Shown here: positions 26,319 through 34,855 of the stretch, in pieces
Layout: every line of letters begins with the position of its first letter
Numbering within the stretch: the first letter of the stretch is position 1
Assembly: GCF_011762155.1 (NCBI RefSeq)
Contig: NZ_JAASQL010000001.1
Span: forward strand, 930,001-994,000
DNA: 64,000 bases
Direction of reading: 5' to 3'
Source of the DNA: Wenyingzhuangia heitensis
Lineage (GTDB): Bacteria > Bacteroidota > Bacteroidia > Flavobacteriales > Flavobacteriaceae
Notes under the pieces: generated by a model
Databases searched by the model: none
What the model was told of the DNA's origin: nothing
The model's input: the letters and a program-made list of their open reading frames with translations, nothing else
Translations under genes and position numbers: made by a program

Positions 26319-28745
26319 ATGAAAGTATTAAAGTTTGGAGGAAAATCACTAGCTAACGGAGAAGGAATACAAAGCGTTATTTCTATTCTTTTAAATAAAA
26401 TACAAAACAAACAAGAAATGGTAATTGTAGTTTCTGCAAGAGGAACTGCAACAGATGATTTGTTAGATTTGTTAGAGAGTGCAAAAAAAGGAGAAGATTA
26501 TCAGGTTGCTTTTGAGATTTTTAAAAATTATCAAAAAGAACCATTGCCAACAATTGATTTTTCTGAAGAGTTTACTTTTCTAGAAAAAATATTTGAGGGA
26601 GTTCATTTGTTAGAAGATTACAGTCCCAAAATAAAAGACTTGGTAACTGCTTATGGAGAATTGTTGTCTGGTAAAATGATAACGGCTCTATTAGTAAACC
26701 AAAATATAAATGCTCAGTACACAGATTCTAGAAGTTTATTTAAAACAGATAATGTATACGGAGCTGCAACTTTGTTAGAAGAAATTACAGAAGAAAATGC
26801 TAAAAAGTATTTTTCAAGTATAAACTTATCGACTACGATTCCTGTAGTTACAGGATTTGTAGGAGCAAGTCTAGATGGAGAAACCACAACTATTGGATTA
26901 AATGGAAGTAATTATTCAGCATCTTTAATAGCAGGCTATTTAAATGCAGAAGAATTAGAGAATTACACTATTGTAAGTGGAATTTATACGGCCAATCCTA
27001 ATTTGGTTTCCAATGCACAAAAAATAAATCACTTGTCTTTTAATGAGGCAAATGAATTGGCAAATTTGGGTGATAATGTGTTAGATGCAAAAGCGATTAT
27101 TCCTTTGGTAAAAAAGAACATTTCTTTGCGTATTTTAAATACGTTTGAGCCAGAAAGTCAAGGAACTTTAATCAACGCAGAGCAAACATCTAAAAACGGA
27201 ATTAGAGCTATTTCTGTGCAAGAAAATATGGCTTTGGTAAGTTTAGAAGGTAGAGGTTTGTTAGGTAAAGTAGGGATCGATGCTCGTTTGTTTACCGCTT
27301 TGCAAAAAGAAAATGTAAGTGTGGGGATTATATCTCAAGGTTCCTCAGAACGTGGTATTAGTTTTGTGGTAAGTGGAACCGATGCTCACAAGGCCAAAGA
27401 TGCTTTAGGAAATGAATTTAATTTGGATTTTTTGAGTAATGATATCAATAAAATTACGATTACAAGAGGAGTTGCTGTGGTGTCTATTTTAGGGAACTCT
27501 TTAAGTTCCTTTAAAACAAGTTATACAGCATTGGTTAATAACAATATAAAACCGTTACTAATTAATAATACGGTTACAGGTAATAACGTTTGTTTGGTGA
27601 TAGATAATAAAGAGTTAAGAAAAGCAGTAAATGTAATGCATGGAGAGATTTTTGGAATTGCCAAAAAAATAAATGTAGCTGTTTTTGGAGTTGGTTTGGT
27701 TGGGGGTACGCTAATTAAGCAAATTTTAGAGAGTAAAAAGAATATTTTAAAACGTAAAGGAATAGACTTAAATGTTTTTGCAGTAGCAAACTCTAAAAAA
27801 GTTTATTTTAATGCGGATGGAATAGAAAAAACTTGGAAACAAGATTTAAAAGAAAACGGAATTCCATACAAAGGCATAGAAGCGATTGTTAAATATGCAA
27901 AAGAAAACCATTTAGGAAACTTAATTGCTGTTGATAATTCTGCCAGTGCAGGAATGACAGAAAATTATATTCCGTTGATAGAAAATGGATTTAACTTGGT
28001 GTCTTCTAATAAAATAGGAAATACAAAATCGTTAGCGTTTTACAACGATTTGCGTTTGGCTTTGCTACAAAACAGAAAACAATATTTGTACGAAACCAAT
28101 GTAGGAGCAGGTTTGCCTTTAATTGATACCATTAAATTGATGCACGCATCAGGAGAAAATATTACCAGAATTAAAGGAGTTTTCTCGGGGACATTAAGTT
28201 ATTTGTTTAATAATTTTTCTGCCAAAGATGTACAATTTAGCGAAGTGTTAAACCAAGCTGCAGAGCAAGGGTTTACAGAGCCAGATCCTAGAGAAGATTT
28301 AAACGGAAATGATGTAGGTAGAAAACTATTGATTTTAGCCCGTGAATTGGATTTAGAAAACGAGTTTGAAGATGTGCAAATTCACAATTTAATTCCAGAA
28401 CCTTTAAGAGAAGGAGATACCGCTTCTTTTTTAAGTCAGTTGACTGAATTGGATCCTGTTTATCAAGAAATAAAAGATAAACAAGAACCAAATCACGTAT
28501 TGCGTTATATTGGAGATTTACATGGGGATTTAGCTTCTGATAAAGGAGTTCTAGAGGTAAAATTAGTTTCAGTACCTAGTAATTCTGCTTTAGGGCAAGT
28601 AAAAGGAGCAGATTCTATTTTTGAAATTTATACGGAGTCTTATGGAGATCAACCTGTAGTTATTCAAGGAGCAGGAGCAGGAGCTAACGTAACTGCCCGT
28701 GGTGTGTTTGGAGATATTATGAGATTGACAGATTTAGAACTGTAG
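26319..28745 (+). CDS. thrA: bifunctional aspartate kinase / homoserine dehydrogenase
   Basis: 808-residue fusion feeding threonine and methionine synthesis. N-terminal aspartokinase begins with KVLKFGGKSLANGEG (the family usually has T in place of this K), with two ACT-like regulatory modules at about residues 300-450 (ISVQENMALVSLEGRGLLG; GVAVVSILGN). C-terminal homoserine dehydrogenase has a NAD-binding VAVFGVGLVGGTLI, then GAGLPLIDTI and GVFSGTLSYLFNNF, with AEQGFTEPDPREDLNGNDVGRKLLIL. It follows metX by 42 bp in the riboswitch-led operon. Effector specificity (Thr, Lys, Met) cannot be read from the sequence. Confidence 0.96.
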   Translation: MKVLKFGGKSLANGEGIQSVISILLNKIQNKQEMVIVVSARGTATDDLLDLLESAKKGEDYQVAFEIFKNYQKEPLPTIDFSEEFTFLEKIFEGVHLLEDYSPKIKDLVTAYGELLSGKMITALLVNQNINAQYTDSRSLFKTDNVYGAATLLEEITEENAKKYFSSINLSTTIPVVTGFVGASLDGETTTIGLNGSNYSASLIAGYLNAEELENYTIVSGIYTANPNLVSNAQKINHLSFNEANELANLGDNVLDAKAIIPLVKKNISLRILNTFEPESQGTLINAEQTSKNGIRAISVQENMALVSLEGRGLLGKVGIDARLFTALQKENVSVGIISQGSSERGISFVVSGTDAHKAKDALGNEFNLDFLSNDINKITITRGVAVVSILGNSLSSFKTSYTALVNNNIKPLLINNTVTGNNVCLVIDNKELRKAVNVMHGEIFGIAKKINVAVFGVGLVGGTLIKQILESKKNILKRKGIDLNVFAVANSKKVYFNADGIEKTWKQDLKENGIPYKGIEAIVKYAKENHLGNLIAVDNSASAGMTENYIPLIENGFNLVSSNKIGNTKSLAFYNDLRLALLQNRKQYLYETNVGAGLPLIDTIKLMHASGENITRIKGVFSGTLSYLFNNFSAKDVQFSEVLNQAAEQGFTEPDPREDLNGNDVGRKLLILARELDLENEFEDVQIHNLIPEPLREGDTASFLSQLTELDPVYQEIKDKQEPNHVLRYIGDLHGDLASDKGVLEVKLVSVPSNSALGQVKGADSIFEIYTESYGDQPVVIQGAGAGANVTARGVFGDIMRLTDLEL

Positions 28746-28752
28746 TTCTAAT

Positions 28753-28896
28753 TAGTACAAAGTACTGAGTAATCAGTATTAAGTTTTTAACAACTCAAGA
28801 GTTGGTACTGTACTTTATACTGCCTACTTGTTACTAAAATTATTTACGCAAAGTTGATAAGTCTCAGTACTTAATACTTTGTACTCATTACTAAAG
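28753..28896. repeat. TACT-rich inverted-repeat spacer, copy 1 (thrA-metZ)
   Basis: The gap opens with TAGTACAAAGTACTGAGTAA and closes with CTCAGTACTTAATACTTTG followed by TACTCATTACTAAAG, forming a loose inverted repeat over about 145 bp. Three similar spacers lie in the sulfate operon (60.0, 61.0, 62.4 kb). It has no coding potential or T-run. Confidence 0.7.
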
Positions 28897-28899
28897 TAA

Positions 28900-30078
28900 A
28901 TGAAAATGAACGAAAAAAAGAATTTTGAAACCCTAGCGGTAAGAACCCAAACAGAAACTACTCAGTTTTCTGAGCATTCTGTGCCTTTATATTTAACATC
29001 AGGTTTTGTTTTTGAGGATGCAGAAGAAATGAGAGCTTCTTTTGCAGAGGAAAAGCAACGTGATTTGTACAGTAGATACAGCAACCCGAACGTAAATGAG
29101 TTTGTAGACAAAATTTGTTTGATGGAAGGAGCAGAAGCTGGTTTTGCTTTTGCAAGTGGAATGGCAGCTATTTTTTCTACGTTTGGAGCCTTGTTAAGTG
29201 CAGGAGATCATGTGGTTTCTTGTCGTTCGGTATTTGGAGCTACGCATGGTTTGTTTACCAAATATTTTCCAAAATGGAACATTCAATCTTCTTATTTTGA
29301 TGTAAATGATGTTGAAAATGTAGAAAAGTTAATTCAGCCCAATACCAAATTTATTTATGCAGAAACTCCAACAAACCCAGGAGTAGATGTGTTGGATTTA
29401 GAAGTGTTGAGTAAGATTGCGAAAAAACATGGAATTCTATTAATTATTGATAATTGTTTTGCAACTCCTTATTTGCAACAGCCTATAAAGTTTGGGGCCG
29501 ATTTGGTCATTCACTCAGCAACCAAATTAATAGACGGACAAGGAAGAGTATTAGGAGGAATTACGGTAGGTAACAAAGACTTGATCCGTGAAATTTATTT
29601 ATTCTCGCGTTTAACAGGACCTTCGTTAAGTGCTTTTAATGCTTGGGTGTTGTCTAAATCTTTAGAAACATTGGCGGTTAGAGCCGATAGACAATGTGAC
29701 AATGCATTAAAGTTAGCAGAGTTTTTAGAAAGTCATCCTAAGGTAAAATGGGTGAAATATCCATTTTTAAAATCACACCCTCAGTACGAAATTGCTATTA
29801 AGCAAATGAAATTAGGAGGAACTATTGTTGCTTTTGAGGTAGAAGGTGGAGTTGATGGTGGAAGAAACTTTTTTGACAATATAAAAATGTGTTCTTTGTC
29901 TGCCAATTTAGGAGATACTAGAACTATTGTAACACATCCTGCAAGTACCACACATGCAAAAGTAGAACCAGAGGTTAAGTTAGCTGTAGGTATTACAGAT
30001 GGTATGGTGCGTTGTTCTTTAGGTTTAGAACATATAGACGATATTATTGCAGATATAAAACAAGCTTTAGAGGCTTAA
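28900..30078 (+). CDS. metZ: O-succinylhomoserine/O-acetylhomoserine sulfhydrylase (MetZ-like PLP enzyme)
   Basis: PLP enzyme of the trans-sulfuration family, 392 residues. Motifs: YSRYSNPN, FASGMAAIFSTF, and the PLP lysine in HSATKLIDGQGRVLGG, with THPASTTHAK near the C-terminus. The SATK-x-DGQGR form and the length resemble O-succinylhomoserine sulfhydrylases (MetZ) rather than MetY at 13.6 kb. The first codons ATGAAAATGAAC leave two candidate starts. The gene follows thrA across a TACT-rich repeat spacer and should be coregulated by the SAM-I riboswitch unless the spacer interferes. Its exact substrate is inferred; a cystathionine gamma-synthase/lyase role is less likely but not excluded. 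Confidence 0.8.
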   Translation: MKMNEKKNFETLAVRTQTETTQFSEHSVPLYLTSGFVFEDAEEMRASFAEEKQRDLYSRYSNPNVNEFVDKICLMEGAEAGFAFASGMAAIFSTFGALLSAGDHVVSCRSVFGATHGLFTKYFPKWNIQSSYFDVNDVENVEKLIQPNTKFIYAETPTNPGVDVLDLEVLSKIAKKHGILLIIDNCFATPYLQQPIKFGADLVIHSATKLIDGQGRVLGGITVGNKDLIREIYLFSRLTGPSLSAFNAWVLSKSLETLAVRADRQCDNALKLAEFLESHPKVKWVKYPFLKSHPQYEIAIKQMKLGGTIVAFEVEGGVDGGRNFFDNIKMCSLSANLGDTRTIVTHPASTTHAKVEPEVKLAVGITDGMVRCSLGLEHIDDIIADIKQALEA

Positions 30079-30084
30079 AAATTT

Positions 30085-30118
30085 AAAACCGAGTTTGTAT
30101 AAACTCGGTTTTTTTTAT
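30085..30118 (+). terminator. terminator after metZ
   Basis: Stem AAACCGAGTTT / AAACTCGGTTT with a GTAT-type loop followed by a T8 run, placed just after the metZ stop. Confidence 0.9.
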
Positions 30119-30130
30119 GTGTTTATTTTT

Positions 30131-30266
30131 GCATTAGGGATAGAGCTATTTGTTTGAGCTCTTTTAGATGCTGAACTTTTTTCAGTATCTAAAAAGCGAG
30201 TAGTGAAAGCCCGACCTATTTTAAATTGGAACAAAGTGGAAAATTAAAATAGGTAATGCCCTAATA
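30131..30266 (+). ncRNA. structured noncoding RNA, possible Flavo-1 class
   Basis: A 136-bp gene-free element with clear RNA structure. The closing stem is ATTAGGG (30133-30139) with CCCTAAT (30259-30265). Inside are hairpins GAGCT/AGCTC (30143-30161), a 12-bp TTTTAGAT-CTGA/TCAG-ATCTAAAA hairpin with one mismatch (30162-30194), a single-stranded GCGAGTAGTGAAAGCCCGAC, and a CCTATTTTAA/TTAAAATAGG hairpin (30215-30253), then GTAATGCC. The GTGAAAGCCCGAC core within an ATTAGGG/CCCTAAT closing stem is a pattern I associate with a recurrent flavobacterial RNA (Weinberg et al. Flavo-1), but I could not confirm that. A weak TTTACA/TGTAAA hairpin lies downstream near 30277-30292. Confidence 0.6.
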
Positions 30267-30364
30267 ACACGACTTTACAATGGTGTAAAAACAGCGAAAA
30301 AAATAGATGTTAAGATTGCAGTTTGATAAATTGCTTGTTAAATTTGAAATAAAAAATAAGAGAC

Positions 30365-31081
30365 ATGATAAGTTTAAAAGGTAAAAATGCATTAATTACA
30401 GGTGCAGGTAAGGGAATTGGGAAAGCAATAGCATTGGCTTTGGCTGCAGAGGGTGTAAACGTAGCTTTGTTGGCAAGAACAGAGAGCGATTTGTTAGAGG
30501 TTGCCAAAGAGGTTAGAGCTTTGGGAGTAAAAGCAATAACGGTAGTTACAGATGTGGCTTCTATAGAATCTGTAAACAAGGCCTCTGGAGCGGTGTTTAA
30601 CCAGTTTGATACCATTGATATTTTAATTAACAATGCGGGTGTTGGTGGTTTTGCTAAGTTTTTAGAAATGGAAGTGAAAAAATGGGAACAAATTATTCAG
30701 GTAAATTTAATGGGAACTTATTATGTAACCAGAGCATTTTTACCTCAAATGATTGAGAGAAATACAGGAGACATTATTAATATATCTTCTACAGCAGGTT
30801 TAAGAGGTGCAGCGGTAACAAGTGCTTATAGTGCATCTAAATTTGCAGTGTTAGGGTTGACAGAATCTTTAATGCAAGAGGTAAGAAAAAATAACATTAG
30901 AGTAACTGCGTTAACTCCTAGTACCACAGCTACAGATATGGCTATTGATATGGATTTAACGGATGGAAATCCTGAAACGGTGATGCAACCAGTAGATATT
31001 GCTGAGTTGATTGTAGCGCAATTAAAATTGAATAGAAGAGTGTTTGTAAAAGATGCAGGTATTTGGTCTACAAATCCTTAA
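30365..31081 (+). CDS. SDR-family 3-oxoacyl-ACP-reductase-like oxidoreductase
   Basis: A classical short-chain dehydrogenase/reductase of 238 residues. NAD(P)-binding [14 protein letters not shown] at about residues 12-25, the NNAGVGGF structural motif, then the Ser-Tyr-Lys active site ([15 protein letters not shown]). It resembles FabG-like reductases, but many SDRs share these motifs, so the substrate is unknown. Stand-alone gene: preceded by the structured RNA and followed by its own terminator. The start ATG at 30365 sits immediately before the [12 protein letters not shown] motif, as expected. Confidence 0.85.
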   Translation: MISLKGKNALITGAGKGIGKAIALALAAEGVNVALLARTESDLLEVAKEVRALGVKAITVVTDVASIESVNKASGAVFNQFDTIDILINNAGVGGFAKFLEMEVKKWEQIIQVNLMGTYYVTRAFLPQMIERNTGDIINISSTAGLRGAAVTSAYSASKFAVLGLTESLMQEVRKNNIRVTALTPSTTATDMAIDMDLTDGNPETVMQPVDIAELIVAQLKLNRRVFVKDAGIWSTNP

Positions 31082-31101
31082 GAATTAAATTATTGGAACA
31101 A

Positions 31102-31134
31102 AAAATCCCATCATTTTTATGATGGGATTTTTTG
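31102..31134 (+). terminator. terminator after the SDR gene
   Basis: AAAAATCCCATCA / TGATGGGATTTTTT perfect stem with a TTTTTA loop followed by T-rich sequence. The A-rich left side may also serve the convergent DUF975 gene. Confidence 0.9.
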
Positions 31135-31151
31135 TTTTAGTTGTTATGGAA

Positions 31152-31742
31152 TTAATTGTTCACTTCAATTCCTATTTCTTGTAACGGATCTGTTTTTAAA
31201 TCTTCATAAAATTTAGCATTGGTAACGTACATGTAGGGAACTAACCAAAGAAAACCAATACCCAAAGTTAAGATACATAATAAAGACCATCCCATAAAAC
31301 GTAGAGTAAGTCTAAAGTATTTCATTTTATAGCCATCCATCATTTCTTGACTTTTTTTCATGGCTTGCTGCGGACTTAATTCAGGTTCGTCTATCATAAT
31401 AAAATAGGTCATAGCATACGAAAAAGCTTTGATGATTCCAGGAATTATAAATAGTAATGCCCACAAGAACACATTTAGTAAAATTAATAGATAGGCAATT
31501 AATCCATCAACAAATCTATTAAACCCCTGAAAAATTTGTTCTATTTTAAGTTCTTTGCCTCTACTTATGTTTAAAGAAAATAAGGCAAGTCCTAAGGCAA
31601 AAGGTCCTGCAATAACAATAGCCGCATAAGAACCAACAGATATAATAATTGTATAAATAAGAAAAGTAATAATGGCAATCCCCCAATTATTTTCTAAAGA
31701 TTTTCTTGCCGATTGCATTAAAGTTGTATTTTCTGTAGCCAT
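31152..31742 (-). CDS. DUF975-like integral membrane protein
   Basis: 196 residues with four to five hydrophobic membrane segments (for example IAIITFLIYTIIISVGSYAA; LIAYLLILLNVFLWALLFIIPGI; WSLLCILTLGIGFLWLVPYMYV). The short SPQQAMKKSQEMMDGYK loop between helices with PGIIKAFSYAMTYFIM before it is typical of the DUF975 family. Function is unknown. Convergent with the SDR gene and divergent from the aminotransferase gene. No further clue from neighbours. Confidence 0.75.
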   Translation of the reverse strand: MATENTTLMQSARKSLENNWGIAIITFLIYTIIISVGSYAAIVIAGPFALGLALFSLNISRGKELKIEQIFQGFNRFVDGLIAYLLILLNVFLWALLFIIPGIIKAFSYAMTYFIMIDEPELSPQQAMKKSQEMMDGYKMKYFRLTLRFMGWSLLCILTLGIGFLWLVPYMYVTNAKFYEDLKTDPLQEIGIEVNN

Positions 31743-31872
31743 TTTTTTAGTTTAAAATTTAAAGAGCGAAAATTAATTATAATAATTGAGAAATTGATGA
31801 ACATGGGTTTTAAATACAACTGTGTTTATTATCACATTTGCTTTTTTACTACCTTAGCTAAAAACCTAGTCG

Positions 31873-32985
31873 TTGAAAGAAAAAATATACCTATCTCCTC
31901 CAGATTTAAGAGGAAATGAGCAAAAATTAATACAAGACGTTATTACAAGTAATTGGATTGCTCCTTTGGGGCCTATGCTAGATTTGTTTGAAGAGAAATT
32001 GTTAGACTCTGTAAATTCTACTTATGCCGTAGCATTAAACTCTGCAACGTCTGCTATTCATTTAGGTTTGCAGGTTTTAGGAATTTCTAAAGGAGATAAG
32101 GTTTTGTGCCCCACATTTACATTTGTAGCTTCTGTAAACCCCATTACCTATTTAGGAGCTACTCCTGTTTTTGTAGATGCTGAGGTAGATACTTGGAATG
32201 TATGTCCTGTTTTGTTAGAAAAAGCCATTAAAGAGGAAATTAAAAAAGGAGATAAGCCTAAGGCAATGGTGTTGGTTCACGGTTATGGAACTCCTGCAAA
32301 ATTAAAAGAAATTTTAGCTATTGTAAAAAAATATGACTTGTTGATTTTAGAAGATGCAGCTTCTGCTTTGGGAGCTACTTGTGATAAAAAAAGTGTGGGT
32401 ACTTTTGGAGATGTTGGTGTGTATTCTTTTAATGGAAATAAAATTATAACTACGTCTGGTGGAGGGATGTTGGTGTCTAATAACAAAAAATATATAGACA
32501 AAGCAAAATATTTAGCGAGTCAAGCAAAAGAAAATACTCCAGATTATCAACATAATTTTATTGGATATAACTATAGATTGAGCAATGTTTTAGCAGCTAT
32601 TGGTTTGGCTCAATTAGATGTGTTACCCAAATTTTTAGAAATTAGAAAACAGAATTACTTATATTATAAAGAAGCTTTAAAAGAAATAAGCATTACTTTT
32701 TTAGAACCTGAAAACAATACTGAAAGTAATTATTGGCTAACGTGTGTTTTGTTTGAATCTAATATTTTAAAAGAAAAAGTAAGACTTGCTTTGGAGGTTG
32801 AAAATATAGAGAGTAGATCTTTATGGAAACCCATGCATCAACAAACAATTTACAACACAGCTTCTTTTTACAGTAACGGAATTAGTGATGATTTGTTTAA
32901 TAGAGGATTGTGTTTGCCTAGTGGTTCTTCTTTAACAGAAAAACAGTTAGATAGAGTCTGTCAAGTGATTTTAGCACAATTCTAA
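31873..32985 (+). CDS. DegT/DnrJ/EryC1/StrS-family PLP aminotransferase
   Basis: A 370-residue PLP-dependent aminotransferase acting on nucleotide-sugar or related keto substrates. Motifs: SATSAIHLGLQVLGI, DTWNVCP, EDAASALGA, the PLP lysine in FNGNKIITTSGGGML, and the C-terminal substrate-binding region. The start is TTG at 31873 (MKEKIYLSPPDLRG), a typical DegT opening PPDLRGNE. It is a lone gene without the usual sugar-biosynthesis neighbours, and its last 4 bp overlap the corA stop region on the opposite strand. The product of the reaction is unknown. Confidence 0.85.
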   Translation: MKEKIYLSPPDLRGNEQKLIQDVITSNWIAPLGPMLDLFEEKLLDSVNSTYAVALNSATSAIHLGLQVLGISKGDKVLCPTFTFVASVNPITYLGATPVFVDAEVDTWNVCPVLLEKAIKEEIKKGDKPKAMVLVHGYGTPAKLKEILAIVKKYDLLILEDAASALGATCDKKSVGTFGDVGVYSFNGNKIITTSGGGMLVSNNKKYIDKAKYLASQAKENTPDYQHNFIGYNYRLSNVLAAIGLAQLDVLPKFLEIRKQNYLYYKEALKEISITFLEPENNTESNYWLTCVLFESNILKEKVRLALEVENIESRSLWKPMHQQTIYNTASFYSNGISDDLFNRGLCLPSGSSLTEKQLDRVCQVILAQF

Positions 32986-33962
32986 AACCACTTTTTCTTT
33001 TTAAATAAATAAATAGATACTAAGGTTACAATTAGCATAACACCTAACAAAATAAAATATCCGTATTCTGTGTCTAGTTCAGGAATGTTTTTAAAATTCA
33101 TTCCATAAATACCTGCTAAAAAAGTTAGGGGAATAAAAATCACAGAAAAAATAGTCAAGGTTTTCATAACTTCATTTAGTCTGTGTCCTTGAATACTAAA
33201 AATCATATTGATTTTACTCTCTAACTCTTGTAAATCAAAATCTATGGTGTTGATTAAGTTATTGACCTGTGTGTTTAATTCGCTATAGAATTTTTTATTT
33301 ACTTTTTGTTGTTCTGTTTTTTCTAGTTTGGTAATAATATCTCTTAAACTGTTTGCCGCTCTTTTAAAAGTAATAATAGTATTCTTTTCTTTTTCTACAT
33401 TTTGCGTAAACTCAGGAGTTGGTTTTACATCACTGGTTTCATTTAATATAGTCATAGAATCAGAAATATCATCATAAGTGTCTTCATAATTGTCGATGAT
33501 AGATTCTAAAATTAAAAATAATAAATAATCTGTTTTTTTAGATCTAACAATTCCTTTGTTTTCTCTGATTCGCTCTCTAATCCATTCAAAATAATCTCCT
33601 TTTTGCTCCTGAATACTCCATAAATAATGTGGAGTTAGGATAAAAAACATTTGTTCTGTATCAAAGTTTTCGGTTTCGGTTTTTAACACTTTAATAGCTA
33701 CAAAAATAACATTGTCTAATTCTAAAACTTTGTTAGGATGTTTGTCATTGCTAATTAATTTTAACAAAAAATCATCTAAAGCTGTAGAAGAAATAATCTG
33801 TTTAAACTCTTTAGTATGGTAGGTTCCATAGGTGTTTAACCAAAAAATAGACTTGTCTTTACTGTTAAAGTGAATATCATCAATATTTGTGATAGGATCA
33901 CAGTTGTAAATTTCTTTAGAGTAATTAATTAAAGAAGTGCTGTTTAAAAAAGTATTTCTCAT
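32982..33962 (-). CDS. corA: CorA-type magnesium/cobalt channel
   Basis: 326 residues: a cytoplasmic N-terminal domain, a long helix, and two C-terminal membrane segments joined by the CorA signature AGIYGMNFKNIPE with GMN intact, ending in a Lys-rich cytoplasmic tail (KKKKW). The GMN motif identifies a CorA/Mrs2 superfamily divalent cation channel. Start overlaps the stop of the mscS gene by one base (TAATG), indicating cotranscription. The ion could be Mg2+, Co2+, Ni2+ or Zn2+; the motif does not decide. It converges with the aminotransferase gene. Confidence 0.9.
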   Translation of the reverse strand: MRNTFLNSTSLINYSKEIYNCDPITNIDDIHFNSKDKSIFWLNTYGTYHTKEFKQIISSTALDDFLLKLISNDKHPNKVLELDNVIFVAIKVLKTETENFDTEQMFFILTPHYLWSIQEQKGDYFEWIRERIRENKGIVRSKKTDYLLFLILESIIDNYEDTYDDISDSMTILNETSDVKPTPEFTQNVEKEKNTIITFKRAANSLRDIITKLEKTEQQKVNKKFYSELNTQVNNLINTIDFDLQELESKINMIFSIQGHRLNEVMKTLTIFSVIFIPLTFLAGIYGMNFKNIPELDTEYGYFILLGVMLIVTLVSIYLFKKKKWF

Positions 33963-34792
33963 TAGGCTTCTTTTATAACGTGAAGATCCAATTGGTTAAA
34001 AGGAACTGTAATGTTGTTTTCTTTAAATGCTTTGGCAATGTTTATTCTAATTTCGCTTTTTATTCTTTCGGCTGCAAATATATTTCTTGTATAAAATAAC
34101 AGAGTAAAATCTAAAGAAGAAGCTCCAAAATCTGAAAAACGAACATCTGTCTCTTGCTCCTTTATAATTTCTGTATGTTGATTGGCACAGTCTTTTAAGG
34201 TTTTAATCACTAAGTCTATATCGGAGCCATAAGCTACTCCAACTTTTACTGTAAATAATGTTTTGGTTTCGTGATGACTCCAGTTGATTACTTTGTTTGT
34301 GGTAATTAAAGAGTTTGGAATAATTACAGAAATATCAAAACGATTGATGGCTTTAGAAGTTCTTAGTCCAATTTCTTGAATCCTAACAATATCTCCATCT
34401 ACTTCTAAAATATCGCCAACTCTAGTAGTTCCTTCAAATAATAAAATTAATCCAGAAATAAAATCATTAAACGTTTGTTGCAACCCTAAACCAATACCTA
34501 CTAATAGGGCTGCTGAACCTGCTAGAATTAATTTTACATCAATACTTAAACTTTCTAACATAAACACAATAGAGAGTGTCCAAAAAAAGTAGGCACTTAT
34601 TTGCACCATTGCGTAGGTGTTAGAGTGGTTGTCGTTTAATGTGTTTCTTTTTTTTATAAGTTTAGAAACAACCCAAAGAATAATTTTGGTAAAGATAAAA
34701 ATGAGAGCTACCAGTAAAAGATTGTAGATTTTTATAGTATGTTCTCCTATAGAGAGTAAATTAATATCTAAAAAATGACCAATTGAATTCAT
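33962..34792 (-). CDS. mechanosensitive ion channel, MscS family
   Basis: 276 residues with N-terminal membrane helices and the MscS pore-lining helix region (ILAGSAALLVGIGLGLQQTFNDFISGLILLF) followed by the beta-domain with GDILEVDGDIVRIQEIGLRTSK and the C-terminal soluble vestibule. Family members relieve osmotic stress by opening on membrane tension; a small MscS of this size is normal. It is the first gene of a two-gene unit with corA. A 63-bp gap separates it from moaA upstream, so readthrough from the molybdenum operon is possible. Confidence 0.9.
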   Translation of the reverse strand: MNSIGHFLDINLLSIGEHTIKIYNLLLVALIFIFTKIILWVVSKLIKKRNTLNDNHSNTYAMVQISAYFFWTLSIVFMLESLSIDVKLILAGSAALLVGIGLGLQQTFNDFISGLILLFEGTTRVGDILEVDGDIVRIQEIGLRTSKAINRFDISVIIPNSLITTNKVINWSHHETKTLFTVKVGVAYGSDIDLVIKTLKDCANQHTEIIKEQETDVRFSDFGASSLDFTLLFYTRNIFAAERIKSEIRINIAKAFKENNITVPFNQLDLHVIKEA

Positions 34793-34855
34793 TTAAATTG
34801 TTTTTGATAAATGTATAAAAAAGGAATGTTAAAACAGAAAAGTAATTTAGATTAT

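Noticed and set aside
31873-32985. Start of a polysaccharide or O-antigen cluster
   Set aside because: Only one DegT-type gene is present; flanking genes are a DUF975 protein and corA/mscS, with no glycosyltransferase or nucleotide-sugar enzyme.
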